Shown piece by piece: positions 1-9,196 of a DNA stretch of 64,000 nucleotides; position 1 is the stretch's first letter, and every line of letters starts with the position of its first letter. The position numbers and the translations under genes are program-made. This DNA comes from Vibrio cyclitrophicus (lineage in GTDB: Bacteria > Pseudomonadota > Gammaproteobacteria > Enterobacterales > Vibrionaceae): NCBI GenBank assembly GCA_023206055.1, contig CP065367.1, forward strand, positions 496,001 through 560,000. The letters are read 5' to 3'. The notes beneath the pieces were generated by a model, which saw nothing but the letters and a program-made list of their open reading frames with translations, had not been told where the DNA came from and did not search any database.

Positions 1-1
1 T

Positions 2-514
2 ATAGGTACTATGCGGGGAAGAAACTTCATTCAGTTTATATTGCGAAATTTCTTCACGCCAGATTTAACCGGGAACGTAGAATTTGTTTATGGTGAGAAC
101 TTCTGGCTGAAAAACAGTAATTCGAGAGTATTAATTGTCGTACCAGAATCCTACTTGTCTTTTTACCGAACTAGTACTTTGCAACGGCTACTAAAGGCTG
201 TGGCCGGAATTAGTAAGCTGGTCGTAATTTCTAGCAGCGAACAAGCCCCAAAAATGGCGGACGAACTAGTATCTTTTATGGATTTACGTGAGACAGTATA
301 CAATCAACAAGAGAATAAGTTTGTCCATTACAGTGATAAAAATAACTTTAAACAAACCAGTCGCGATTTTCAGTTTGTTTGTAATGTAATGGAAGAAATC
401 CACGATACAGAGTATGAACTATGTAAGCCTTGGCATATGCTAAACAGAAAGAAATCACAATTTAGTGGCCAATATCCTCAGTTAACTGCACATCAAACTG
501 AACCTCTAGTCTAA
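2..514 (+). CDS. Unrecognised protein, C-terminal part (open at window edge)
   Basis: The reading frame is open back to base 2, so this is probably the 3' end of a longer gene. An internal ATG at 11 would give 167 residues, but I see no ribosome binding site for it because the upstream sequence is missing. The visible protein has a hydrophobic beta-strand-like stretch (RVLIVVP, about residues 40-46 counted from that ATG) and no catalytic motif I recognise. The last 20 residues are polar and look unstructured. It lies in the accessory island, just before the first DndB-like gene, which runs the other way. I cannot assign a function. The codon pattern and length argue for a real coding region. 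Confidence 0.55.
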   Translation: MGTMRGRNFIQFILRNFFTPDLTGNVEFVYGENFWLKNSNSRVLIVVPESYLSFYRTSTLQRLLKAVAGISKLVVISSSEQAPKMADELVSFMDLRETVYNQQENKFVHYSDKNNFKQTSRDFQFVCNVMEEIHDTEYELCKPWHMLNRKKSQFSGQYPQLTAHQTEPLV

Positions 515-638
515 CCAGCAACGAGCCTAAATGTAGACAGTGATACTAGCCGTTTGATCATGCTCAGCAGAGCAAATATTGTGGTTACCGATGTATTGTT
601 GCACAGCAAAGATCAACGCGGCCTAGTATGTTAATGAG

Positions 639-1805
639 TCAAAGCAGCGAAATGAAATATTTTGCTATTCCATCTCTCAAACTTCTTCCTCCCCCTGTCG
701 CATTAATATAGTACTTACCAGTAGCATCGAGCTTTAATGCACTACAGTTACTCCAATGCTTTGCAGCCTTATCATAGTCTAGATGAGCAAGAACCTTTGC
801 TGATTCACTTACGCAATCAGCAATATCAACTTCGTGTAAATGATGAATAACCAGACCTAGCGCTTGCCAAACTTGAGAAGAGTAATGAAACCCGTCAGGG
901 TCTTTCTCAAACTGCGTCCCAAGAGTCGATAACCAGATTTTCAAAAAATCGATAATTAACTGTTTGGTTTCATTGATGAGATCTTCTGTAATCATCTTTT
1001 TATTTGGAAGTTTTTGGGGTAGAGGAGTAGTCAACCTTGCGCTTCTTCCGCCAATGGCGGCTAGTACCAATCCGGCCATTGATATTTGAGTCGTTACATA
1101 TGAATCATTTTTTGTAAGCCGAGAGGATATCGACATCCCTCCGAACTTCTCTATATTGATCGCTCTAGCTATATCCGTTACAGCTAACATAATTGGATGA
1201 GTTTCGTCCTCATATACTCCGAGTGACATTGAATGAATTCTAGTATCAAGGTTGTTGTATGAGTTAAGTAGTGAAACTATCTCGCGCTTGCGTATATTTT
1301 CATTGCTTCTGTAAATGACGTTAATAAGAGTAGGCAACATAGCGATCTTAGAGTTAAGGCTTTCAGCTTTTTGTTCGTCAATACCTAGGGCTGGAGATCT
1401 AACAATTTCAGATTCGTATTTGGTAATCGAAGCGTATGCGGCTATCGTTTGTATTCCATTGATTATATAAGATTTTTTTGGGGAGTAGGTTATTGATACT
1501 AAACCCGACGCCTCATCTACAATCTCTTTAAAACACTCTTCTACTGCAATTGTTACAGTCAGTAACGGATTCATACCAGTGTTATTCAATAAGCCTAATA
1601 AGTAGCTTTGAACTCGCTTGACTTCCGATAAGTTGACTGGTCTTGACATATCAGCAATTATGTTTTGTGCCCCTTCCAATACGTCAGGTAGCGAACAAAA
1701 CTCAGAGACCTCAGAAAGAGGGAGCGCACACTGAAGAGAACTAGCCTCTCGACCAAAAGGTGCGACACCAATTCCTCTTAACGTTACAACGTCTTTTTTT
1801 ATCAT
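639..1805 (-). CDS. DndB-like (DGQHR-domain) protein with degenerate motif
   Basis: This 388-residue protein aligns by eye with the gene at 1943-3181 and with the broken gene at 9197-10252. Shared blocks are a central 'GGMSI.S...K..S.Y' segment, a following 'L..IGG' segment, and a C-terminal block with QVWQALGLVIHHL and LDYDKAAKHWSNCS. The family appears to be that of DndB, which in DNA phosphorothioation systems carries a DGQHR motif and represses the dnd operon. Here the motif has decayed to 'NGIQT' (about residue 116). No dndACDE or ssp genes are visible. The gene diverges from the next DndB-like gene, and a strong hairpin lies between them. DndB-like membership is my inference from the paralog comparison. 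The role could be regulation of the island or part of a defence system. Confidence 0.6.
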   Translation of the reverse strand: MIKKDVVTLRGIGVAPFGREASSLQCALPLSEVSEFCSLPDVLEGAQNIIADMSRPVNLSEVKRVQSYLLGLLNNTGMNPLLTVTIAVEECFKEIVDEASGLVSITYSPKKSYIINGIQTIAAYASITKYESEIVRSPALGIDEQKAESLNSKIAMLPTLINVIYRSNENIRKREIVSLLNSYNNLDTRIHSMSLGVYEDETHPIMLAVTDIARAINIEKFGGMSISSRLTKNDSYVTTQISMAGLVLAAIGGRSARLTTPLPQKLPNKKMITEDLINETKQLIIDFLKIWLSTLGTQFEKDPDGFHYSSQVWQALGLVIHHLHEVDIADCVSESAKVLAHLDYDKAAKHWSNCSALKLDATGKYYINATGGGRSLRDGIAKYFISLL

Positions 1806-1864
1806 TATTTCAGATTCTTACAGTTCTTATCCTCATAACTTTACCAAAAAATTATAAAAAACAT

Positions 1865-1889
1865 TTGATCGGGGCTTCGCCCCGATCAA
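1865..1889. terminator. Strong hairpin between divergent DndB-like genes
   Basis: An 11-bp perfect stem (TTGATCGGGGC, 1865-1875) closes over a TTC loop with its complement at 1879-1889. Read on the minus strand it is followed by a T-rich run (AAATGTTTTTT). It could therefore stop minus-strand transcription entering the 639-1805 gene, or act as an upstream structure in that gene's leader. It could also be a dispersed repeat. Confidence 0.5.
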
Positions 1890-1942
1890 TAATTCATCAC
1901 CTTCTTCAACAACTAAACAAATATGAGGCAATTAATTTGGAA

Positions 1943-3181
1943 ATGACTATCCCTGCGCCAACTATGCGACATGGAGTCACTAGAAAACTAGTATATGGTT
2001 CATCCAGTGAAGGCAGTTTCAATGGTGTTAAAACTTTCTTAGCACATATGACATTATCTGAACTATTGAGGAGTTGTTCGTTAGACCTTATCCCCGAACA
2101 CCTAAGACCAATATATGATGACATTCAGCGAGTTGCGACACCAAGACGTCGAAATGGATTTGAAGATTTTTGCTACAAACATTTAAGTGGTACAACTGAT
2201 ATAGGTAGTGTTATTCCACCTGTTTTAGTGGGCTGCATGCATGGCGTTAGTTTTGAAAAATCTGGTCAAATTAACTTAAGTGATTGGTTAGAAATAGAGA
2301 CTGAGAATACATTTGTCATTGATGGCATTGGAAGGCTTAGTACTGGCGGGGCAGTTATCGGGGGGTTCGATAACTTCTTGCTTCAGGTAAGTAGAGATTC
2401 AAGCGCACGCCTTGCTCGAAGAGCCGAAATCCGAGACCAAATGGCATCATTAGAAATCCCGGTAATGTTCATTTTCAAAGATTCTGGAGAAGCTTTAACA
2501 GAAGATGAATTTGCTCAGATGTTTGTCGACGTTAACGGCCAACAACAACCGCTAACAATGAACAAACTAATGAAAGTGCTTCGCTCAGATCCAGTAACAA
2601 ACCTCGCTCGTGAATTAGGTGAGTTACCTGTTATTGCCTCTCACGGCGGAATGTCGATAGAGGGAGAGAAGATTACAGAGTCTAGCGAATACATTATGAC
2701 CTTAAACTCATTAACTCGATTTGTGCTAGGAAGTATTGGTGGGTTTAGTATGCAGAGTCGATTAAAAGGAACTAGAGAAATGCCTGACGGTGCACTTTTG
2801 GGAAGTACACATGTCAATACAATTAAAAGCGATCTGACACTTTTTCTCGAAACATGGATCTACGAGCAAGGAGATGACTTTTCAATGAATAGAAACGGTT
2901 TTCAGCTTGTTACAACACTGATTCAGTCTTTGGGTTTGGTGTTTCATCAGGTATGGAATAATTGTATTGACCTCACTCCTGCGAGTCGCACCAATCATAT
3001 TTATTCTGTAGCTGAAAAATTAGGCCGTTTGGACTATTCGAGAGGAGCTCGACATTGGTCAGAGTGTTCGTTTCTTGCCTTATCTGAAGACGGAACATAT
3101 AAAGTCGCTTCTGGTGGTTCAACTACGAGGAAGTATTTTGCTCAACATCTATGTAAAAAAGCTGGATTATCATACACCTAA
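1943..3181 (+). CDS. DndB-like (DGQHR-domain) protein
   Basis: I choose the ATG at 1943 (412 residues). Frames upstream of it overlap the opposite gene and the hairpin at 1865-1889. The protein carries a DGQHR-like signature 'DGIGRL' (about residue 131). A segment 'EIPVMFIF' follows, then 'FAQMFVDVNGQQQPLTMNKL', which matches the DndB pattern in which a phenylalanine-rich helix leads into a D-x-N turn. The C-terminal block (GLVFHQVW, GRLDYSRGARHWSEC) is shared with the paralogs at 639-1805 and 9197-10252. In Dnd systems DndB is a DNA-binding repressor with a ParB/sulfiredoxin-like fold. No DNA sulfur-modification genes are present here. A 13-bp hairpin follows the stop codon. The protein is probably a regulator or a component of an island-borne defence module. 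The function is inferred. Confidence 0.65.
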   Translation: MTIPAPTMRHGVTRKLVYGSSSEGSFNGVKTFLAHMTLSELLRSCSLDLIPEHLRPIYDDIQRVATPRRRNGFEDFCYKHLSGTTDIGSVIPPVLVGCMHGVSFEKSGQINLSDWLEIETENTFVIDGIGRLSTGGAVIGGFDNFLLQVSRDSSARLARRAEIRDQMASLEIPVMFIFKDSGEALTEDEFAQMFVDVNGQQQPLTMNKLMKVLRSDPVTNLARELGELPVIASHGGMSIEGEKITESSEYIMTLNSLTRFVLGSIGGFSMQSRLKGTREMPDGALLGSTHVNTIKSDLTLFLETWIYEQGDDFSMNRNGFQLVTTLIQSLGLVFHQVWNNCIDLTPASRTNHIYSVAEKLGRLDYSRGARHWSECSFLALSEDGTYKVASGGSTTRKYFAQHLCKKAGLSYT

Positions 3182-3253
3182 AATTATACTCATTAATTAG
3201 ATCTCAACACTTATAGCCTTTGTGCCACAAAAACTTAATTATAGACTGAGAAC

Positions 3254-3282
3254 GAGTTAGAGAGGTCATACCTCTCTAACTC
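3254..3282 (+). terminator. Hairpin after DndB-like gene
   Basis: A perfect 13-bp stem GAGTTAGAGAGGT (3254-3266), loop CAT, complement at 3270-3282. It sits 72 bases after the stop of the gene ending at 3181. There is no clear T-run, so it may be a terminator that needs other factors, or a structured 3' end. Confidence 0.5.
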
Positions 3283-3656
3283 TACTAATCAGATTTCATA
3301 CGTTCAAGGTCAAACTAAGCTGTTATAAATAGTAGCTAAGATTCGTTCTTGTCTATCTACTGGAAAACTATGGCCAGTTAGTATAAGCGACTTACGACAT
3401 TCGCAGAAACACCTTTGGACAGAAATGAGTTTGGACTGAGGGGGCTTAAAGTTCTAAAGCACTATGGAGTCTTTTGATGGCAATGAAAACAGTAACTGCT
3501 CTATTGATTTTGCTCATCCTGCAAATGAGAGGAATTAGTTAACATCAGACCAAAATTCTTGCGCACTTCTAACCACTGTTCACTTGTCACACCTATAAGT
3601 GTGAGTTTTTTCTTCACCCTCTGGACATTAGCTTCCAGCTTAACTAAGACAAATCA
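3283..3656. other. Gene-free stretch with possible minus-strand gene remnant
   Basis: No complete gene is seen. On the minus strand a 51-codon frame (3501-3653) reads like real protein sequence, including 'LIGVTSEQWLEVRKNFGLM', but it has no good start or ribosome site and may be a leftover of a decayed gene. On the plus strand a short hairpin TCACAC-ctataa-GTGTGA (3587-3604) is followed by GTTTTTT. That resembles a terminator or attenuator about 45 bases ahead of the zinc-ribbon gene. Confidence 0.4.
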
Positions 3657-5294
3657 ATGAATTGGAAAGAAAAGTATAAGGATTACCTGAACAAGGCAGG
3701 ACAAATAGCTCGAAATGTAGACCCATCAAAGATACTTGAAATTCTTAACTTCAGGCTTACTTCAGAGAATAGACCTATTCGCATCGTTCAATACGGAGGG
3801 AGAGTGAGTTCTAGAGACACACATTTCGCATGCACCGTTGATGGATGCGAATACGAGTGGGTGTCTAGTGCCTCTGATGTTGTTCAAAATGGGAAGGGTT
3901 GCCTTCGGTGTTCGGGCAGAGAACCCTTGACTGTAAAGTCAATTCAGAAAAGGTTAGATGACCAGAATAGGCAAATAGGACTCAAAAAGTATTCTGGAAA
4001 CTCACAGAGGAACAGTGTTTTTAAGTGTCAAAAGAGTCACTGTGGCTATGAATGGGAGACTAGTGCAAATCATATTTTAAATGCTGGTACCGGGTGCCCC
4101 CGCTGTAGTGGTTTGGCTCCTTTAGATAAAAACTATATTCAACAGGTCTTATACGATAACTGTCGGCCGATTGAAATATTGCATTACGCTGGGAAGGCTA
4201 AGGAAATATCCAAGTTCAAGTGTAGAGTTCCCGACTGTGGCTGTGTGTGGACGGCAACAAGTGATTCAGTACTTAGGGGACGTGGATGTCCGAGGTGTGC
4301 AAAGTGTGAGAGGTGGACGCTAGATAAAATCCAGAACGAGCTCGATGTTAATAACTCGCAGATCACCATACTAAGTTATTGCGGAAATGTTGATAAGCCG
4401 TCTTCTTTTAGATGCGATGTTGATGGTTGTGGTTATGGGGTGGATAGAGAATGGCTAACAGGTGCTTATCATATTCTTAATGGCAAAAAATGTCCGAGAT
4501 GTCAGGGGGTTGAGAGGTACACTAAAAAGCAGATAGAAGCAAAACTTGTCGAGCTGAATGTTCCCATCAAGTTAGTCAAATATTCTGGAAAAGGAGACAA
4601 AGGCTCAGAGTTTATTTGTTTAATTGATGGTTGCGGTTATGGCATTGACACCCCTTGGGTGACGGGTACTTACCATATCCTCAGAGGTTCACAGTGTCCT
4701 CGCTGTTTAGGGATGGAAAAGCATTCTCAAGAATCAATCCAAAAAATATTAGATGACAGGGAAAAGAACATCACTGTTGTCAGCTATGGTAGTGGTGTGA
4801 GCGATCCACTTACTGAATTCCAATGCAATGATGTAGGCTGCGGACGCAAGTGGACGACTGCGGCTAGCTCTTTGATTACCCAAGGTTCTGGATGCCCGTC
4901 TTGTGCTTCTAATACCACAGATAACAACATGCTCTATTTGTTTGAGGATACATGTGGATACTTCAAAATTGGATTAGGTAGCTGGGAAGACGGCTTTGCC
5001 CGCTTAAAAGTACAGTACAGAAAAAGGAAGAAGATTGGTGTGCCACTACCCAAGAAGGTTCACAGAGTCGTGCGTGTAGATGATGCACTCAAGTGCGAGA
5101 AATACTTGTTGTCTAAACTCACTGTAAACCCATACGAATCTTGGCCGCAGTTTGATGGTATGACTGAATGTAGATTATTGTCCCATGAGGAACTCTCCGT
5201 GGTATGTAGTTTCTTCGATTCCGAAGCCTTAGAATCAATGTCTAACTTAGACGAAGTGTTTGTTGAACCGACCAGAATTCATAAGCAGCAATGA
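3657..5294 (+). CDS. Six-zinc-ribbon protein with GIY-YIG-like C-terminal domain
   Basis: The 545-residue protein has six tandem repeats of about 65-70 residues between about residues 30 and 420. Each has the pattern F-x-C-x5-C-G-Y-x-W ... G-C-P-R-C-x-G, so each offers four cysteines for one zinc. The spacing resembles the DUF723-type zinc ribbons of phage and mobile-element nucleases. From about residue 423 the sequence changes to 'NNMLYLF...YFKIGLG' followed by an arginine-bearing helix, a glutamate in 'KCEKYLL' and an 'ESWPQFDG' end. That resembles the GIY-YIG family branch seen in T5orf172/MUG113 domains. The likely reading is a DNA-binding array feeding a small nuclease domain. It sits alone between hairpins, on the same strand as the helicase-nuclease gene downstream. 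Domain names come from motif reading and are not the result of a search. Confidence 0.65.
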   Translation: MNWKEKYKDYLNKAGQIARNVDPSKILEILNFRLTSENRPIRIVQYGGRVSSRDTHFACTVDGCEYEWVSSASDVVQNGKGCLRCSGREPLTVKSIQKRLDDQNRQIGLKKYSGNSQRNSVFKCQKSHCGYEWETSANHILNAGTGCPRCSGLAPLDKNYIQQVLYDNCRPIEILHYAGKAKEISKFKCRVPDCGCVWTATSDSVLRGRGCPRCAKCERWTLDKIQNELDVNNSQITILSYCGNVDKPSSFRCDVDGCGYGVDREWLTGAYHILNGKKCPRCQGVERYTKKQIEAKLVELNVPIKLVKYSGKGDKGSEFICLIDGCGYGIDTPWVTGTYHILRGSQCPRCLGMEKHSQESIQKILDDREKNITVVSYGSGVSDPLTEFQCNDVGCGRKWTTAASSLITQGSGCPSCASNTTDNNMLYLFEDTCGYFKIGLGSWEDGFARLKVQYRKRKKIGVPLPKKVHRVVRVDDALKCEKYLLSKLTVNPYESWPQFDGMTECRLLSHEELSVVCSFFDSEALESMSNLDEVFVEPTRIHKQQ

Positions 5295-5853
5295 TCCTCT
5301 CACTCGACACGGGGAGACTCAGAATGAGCGGGAACTCGGGGCCAATTTCAGGTATAGAACTGCTCGAATGCAATACGAACGATTTGCAGCGTTACACTCT
5401 TGTATGCTGAAGCGAGCCATGGCTTTAACTTGTGCACGTGCAGGCCAACAATTTATTTTGCTTCGTATGTGGATGACCAGTTATCGTTCGGAGCTGCCCT
5501 TAGAGTAGTTAAAGTAACGAAGTGGGGCAAAGACTTGTTAGCGATGGTCGCGCTGAAAAGCCTCTGGACATAAGTGTTCTAGACCTCATCTGCTTGCTCT
5601 CGTGATTCACGATGCTCGTTGAAGTAGGCTCCTTTATCTAAAATCCCAGTAGATGAACGCCCGACAATAAATGACCATCGTCACTCAACCATTACACGGC
5701 TAGTCTTAGTAATAGATCTAATTTAATCAAATAGTTCTGAGTTACCCTTAAAATCAGTTCAGTGCTTAACCACGCTCAAAGGCAAATCATCAACAATTAC
5801 AGTACAATGGTTGTAATTTTTTAATGACATCAACTTGAAACTGGCTGCGTACA
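5295..5853. other. Gene-free stretch of about 560 bases
   Basis: No frame here looks like a complete gene. An open frame (TTTGCTTCG at about 5457 to a TAA near 5570) reads FASYVDDQLSFGAALRVV, which looks protein-like and may be a remnant. Just before the helicase gene an inverted repeat AATTACA (5795-5801) / TGTAATT (5812-5818) is followed by a short T-run. It could be an operator or a weak terminator. Confidence 0.35.
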
Positions 5854-8727
5854 ATGACTTTGTGGACTCTTACCGCTAACCCGATTGCTCGTCTCTTTAA
5901 CAAAGAGATCGAGATAACAGTAGATGATAATGGAATTCGTGTTGTTGAAAGAGGGAATGAAGCTCGCTTTGATTGGGATCACCTTGATTGTCCACCATAT
6001 ATCACTCTTTCAATAGACGGCGGGTGTTTGGCTTTGGTCTCACGCGGTCGAGTATATCGCTTTCGTATGCTGGGTTATTTAACTCCTTTTCGGTATTCAA
6101 AAGGACTGTTTCCATTGTGGGCAAATCAAAGTGCGGAGCGCTTGCAAGACTTCCTAAATGATGCCTACAAAAAATGCACATCTAATTTTCTTAGAGATTC
6201 TTCAATTGAACAAATTCAGTCGGTTGCGAGTCTTGAAATAAAGCGTTGGAAAGGCTGGAAAAAGGCACAAGGTCTTTCAGAATTAGCAAAGAAAACGGCA
6301 TCACAACTTACTAACATCCAAAACTGGGATGCTTCGGATATAGATAAGATACGCAATCGTTATGTAGCAAAACAACTTTCTCAATTTGAATCGTTCTTTG
6401 ATGGTGTGGAATCGAATCCTCTGACAAATAGGCAGAGAATTGCTTGTGTGACTGATAACGACAATAACCTTCTACTCGCTGGCGCAGGTACGGGCAAAAC
6501 AAGTGTTATGGTCGGAAGAACAGGGTATTTAGTTAATAGTGGACAAGCTAGGTCAAATGATATTTTGATGCTTGCTTATGGACGTATTGCTGCCCAAGAG
6601 ATGGATGAACGAATCAAGGATAAATTAGGCTTCGATGATGTGAAAGCGAGTACATTTCACAGTTTAGGTGTGAAAATTATCTCAGCTGTTGAAGGCAAAG
6701 CGCCGAGCTTGTCCAAGCTCGAAGATAGCGCCAAAGTAAAAGCCAAATGGATGCATGATGAGATCGAGAAATTGATGCTCGATAGCCATTACAAACAAAA
6801 ATTACTCGATTACTTCAGCTCATATTACTACGTTGATAGGAACCCTTGGGATTTTGAATCTCAAGGTGCGCACCTTAAGTATCTAAATGATAATGACATT
6901 CGCTCAATGAGGGGAGAGCAAGTTAAGAGTTATGGTGAGCTAGTGATTGCGAACTGGTTGTTGCGTAAAGGTATCAACTATGAATATGAAGCTAAGTATA
7001 GATTTGATGTTGCAACCAGTGAATATCGTCAGTATGAACCAGATTTCTACCTTCCTGATTACGATATTTACATCGAATACTATGGCACCGATGAAAACGG
7101 AAATACTGCGCCTTATGTTGACAAGGAGAGTTATCACGCAAGTATCCAGTGGAAACGGGAAACCCACAAGAAATATGAGACGGGTTATGTGGAGGTATTC
7201 TACCACCAACACAAAAACGGCAAACTACTTAATGCTCTAGAAAAAGAACTGATTAAACGCGGTGTAGAGACTCAACCTGTATCTGATAACGCTTTGTTAG
7301 CTAACTTGGAGCAACTAGGTCAAGTGACAGAGTTAGCGAGACTGCTTGGAGCGCTAGTTGATATGTACAAAGCAGCTTGTCTGGATGAAAGTGGAATAAA
7401 CAAAATCATCAAAGAGTCGGTGGATTCAAAACAAACCGCTAAAGCACTCGAATTATTAATGCCGCTATATCACAACTATGAAAAGTACCTTCGAGGCCAT
7501 CAAGTAATAGATTTTAACGATATGATTGGCAAAGCTTTACAGTATGTTCAAACAGGTCAATTCCTGTCTCCTTGGAAGTACTTGCTGGTAGATGAATTCC
7601 AAGACATTTCAGAGCCTAGAGCTAGGCTTGTTAAGGCACTACGTGATAGTTACCTTGGTTCATCATTGTTTTGTGTTGGTGACGATTGGCAAGCAATATA
7701 CCGCTTCAGCGGAGCCGATGTACGACTTACTACGGAGTTTTCTCGCTACTTTGGTTCAACTTCTGAAACAACGTTGGATATGACATTTAGATTTAACAAC
7801 TCTATTGGGGATGTAGCGACTCGATTCGTCACTCAAAACCCAGTTCAGTTGAGTAAAAAGATCAAATCACTAGTTCACGTGGATACTCCTGCGGTAAGTA
7901 TTGTTCGCCAAGGTAGTGATGAGGTTGGATTATCTGCGCTAGAAAAGGCGCTTTCTTCAATATCGAACCAAGTACTTGCGTCTAAGAAGGCCAGTAAGAA
8001 CAAGGTATACCTTCTTGCTCGTTACTGGTATCAACTCCCTGATTTACATCAATTAAGAGCTCTAAAACATAAATTTCCGACTTTGGAAATTGAAAACCAA
8101 TCGTTTCATGCTTCAAAAGGTAAAGAAGCTGAGTATGTCGTTGTAATGGGGTTGAGTTCGGGAAAGCACGGGTTTCCTTCTCAAAAACAAACGCCACCGC
8201 TTGTGGATGCACTGTTACCGCAAGGGGATAGCTTTGAATATGCTGAAGAACGTCGTTTATTCTATGTTGCTCTAACCCGTGCAAAACACCGAGCTTATCT
8301 ACTCGTTGATATGATGGACGCTAGTGAGTTTGTAACGGAGTTGCTTAAAGCGAGATATCCAGTGGAAACCAATGAGTTTGATGTAGCAATCATTCAGCAG
8401 CAAGCTGAAAAGATTTCATGTCATTGCTGTGGTGAAGGTACATTGAGGTTAAAAGTAGGGCAATACGGCAAGTTTATGTCGTGTTCTTTATACCCTAGGT
8501 GCAAAAACAAAGAGACACCGTGCATCAAGTGTGGAAGTCCTATGAGTCGAGATATCAAAAGTGGTCTTCAAGTGTGTATAGATGAAAGCTGTAGCGACGA
8601 GCGTCCCTTGTGTCAGAATTGTGGCAGTGAAATGAAGCTTTGGAAAGGAAAGTATAGTGACTTCTGGGGGTGTTCTACTTACCGCAAAGGGATGGATGGC
8701 TCTTGTTCATTTAAGCTGAAAGGGTAA
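5854..8727 (+). CDS. HelD-like SF1 helicase with inserted PD-(D/E)XK nuclease and C-terminal zinc ribbons
   Basis: The 957-residue protein follows E. coli helicase IV (HelD) along its length. It has an N-terminal domain, Walker A 'GAGTGKT' (about residues 210-216), 'ILMLAYGRIAAQEMDERI', the Walker B region 'LLVDEFQDIS', 'GDDWQAIYRFSGAD', 'SFHASKGKEAEYVVVMGL' and 'RRLFYVALTRAKHRAYLL'. Between helicase blocks, at about residues 352-470, lies an extra domain. It contains 'VKSYGELVIANWL', 'YEPDFYLP' and 'IYIEYYG', the PD-x(n)-E pattern of restriction-like nucleases. The last 100 residues hold three C4 zinc ribbons of the topoisomerase I type (CHCC...CSLYPRC, CIKCG, CQNCG). It is about 270 residues longer than HelD. 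The expected role is DNA unwinding coupled to cleavage, possibly against phage DNA. An ATG at 5854 begins the HelD-like N-terminus, although the ribosome site is weak. Confidence 0.8.
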   Translation: MTLWTLTANPIARLFNKEIEITVDDNGIRVVERGNEARFDWDHLDCPPYITLSIDGGCLALVSRGRVYRFRMLGYLTPFRYSKGLFPLWANQSAERLQDFLNDAYKKCTSNFLRDSSIEQIQSVASLEIKRWKGWKKAQGLSELAKKTASQLTNIQNWDASDIDKIRNRYVAKQLSQFESFFDGVESNPLTNRQRIACVTDNDNNLLLAGAGTGKTSVMVGRTGYLVNSGQARSNDILMLAYGRIAAQEMDERIKDKLGFDDVKASTFHSLGVKIISAVEGKAPSLSKLEDSAKVKAKWMHDEIEKLMLDSHYKQKLLDYFSSYYYVDRNPWDFESQGAHLKYLNDNDIRSMRGEQVKSYGELVIANWLLRKGINYEYEAKYRFDVATSEYRQYEPDFYLPDYDIYIEYYGTDENGNTAPYVDKESYHASIQWKRETHKKYETGYVEVFYHQHKNGKLLNALEKELIKRGVETQPVSDNALLANLEQLGQVTELARLLGALVDMYKAACLDESGINKIIKESVDSKQTAKALELLMPLYHNYEKYLRGHQVIDFNDMIGKALQYVQTGQFLSPWKYLLVDEFQDISEPRARLVKALRDSYLGSSLFCVGDDWQAIYRFSGADVRLTTEFSRYFGSTSETTLDMTFRFNNSIGDVATRFVTQNPVQLSKKIKSLVHVDTPAVSIVRQGSDEVGLSALEKALSSISNQVLASKKASKNKVYLLARYWYQLPDLHQLRALKHKFPTLEIENQSFHASKGKEAEYVVVMGLSSGKHGFPSQKQTPPLVDALLPQGDSFEYAEERRLFYVALTRAKHRAYLLVDMMDASEFVTELLKARYPVETNEFDVAIIQQQAEKISCHCCGEGTLRLKVGQYGKFMSCSLYPRCKNKETPCIKCGSPMSRDIKSGLQVCIDESCSDERPLCQNCGSEMKLWKGKYSDFWGCSTYRKGMDGSCSFKLKG

Positions 8728-9196
8728 TTCAGAGAATAAGTTAGACATTGATTGACACGATAATCGAACAATTATGATGGCTATTATTTGGTTTCCCACG
8801 CTACTGCATATCACTATGTCGACGGTCTCGATAGAATCAAACTTTATCATGGATCTCAGGTCTCTCTACTTGAGATACTTACTTTGTCTAGCTAAAGCGA
8901 TAGTATTAGAAAAGCACTGTATACCTAGTGTGAATCCAAAGGATGAGCAGCTTTGGCTAACAAGGTTGGGAAAGTAGCTTCGATTGGAACAAACACCTTG
9001 TTTGTTGGATTAATAAGTCCTCCTTTTGGGTCATATCAAGGAAAAAGAAGCCGAATTCATTGAGTTCGGCTTCTTTATACCTAGAGCGGAAAGCCTGTAT
9101 AAGTAATTTATTGAAGTAAGCTAAACCGATTTTGTAATAGTTTTAGAATTATCAATATCGAATTCGTTATCCCATAAATATGAATTACAAGTTTGG
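8728..9196. other. Gene-free stretch after the helicase gene
   Basis: Nothing here matches a known family. A 67-codon frame (8774-8977) lacks a ribosome site and has no recognisable features. The stretch ends with the terminator hairpin at 9045-9075. Confidence 0.35.
9041..9077. terminator. Bidirectional rho-independent terminator
   Basis: An 11-bp stem AAGAAGCCGAA (9045-9055) pairs with TTCGGCTTCTT (9065-9075) over a 9-base loop. There are A residues before and T residues after it. It probably ends the helicase-nuclease transcript and separates it from the decayed gene that follows. Confidence 0.75.

Noticed and set aside
1760..1942. Upstream extension of the DndB-like gene to 1760
   Set aside because: It overlaps the opposite gene's start and the strong hairpin at 1865-1889; the extra residues do not align with the paralogs.
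5260..5508. 82-codon frame after the zinc-ribbon gene
   Set aside because: It starts inside the previous gene in another frame, has no ribosome site, and looks like chance sequence.
8774..8977. 67-codon frame after the helicase
   Set aside because: No ribosome site, no family resemblance, atypical hydrophobic composition.
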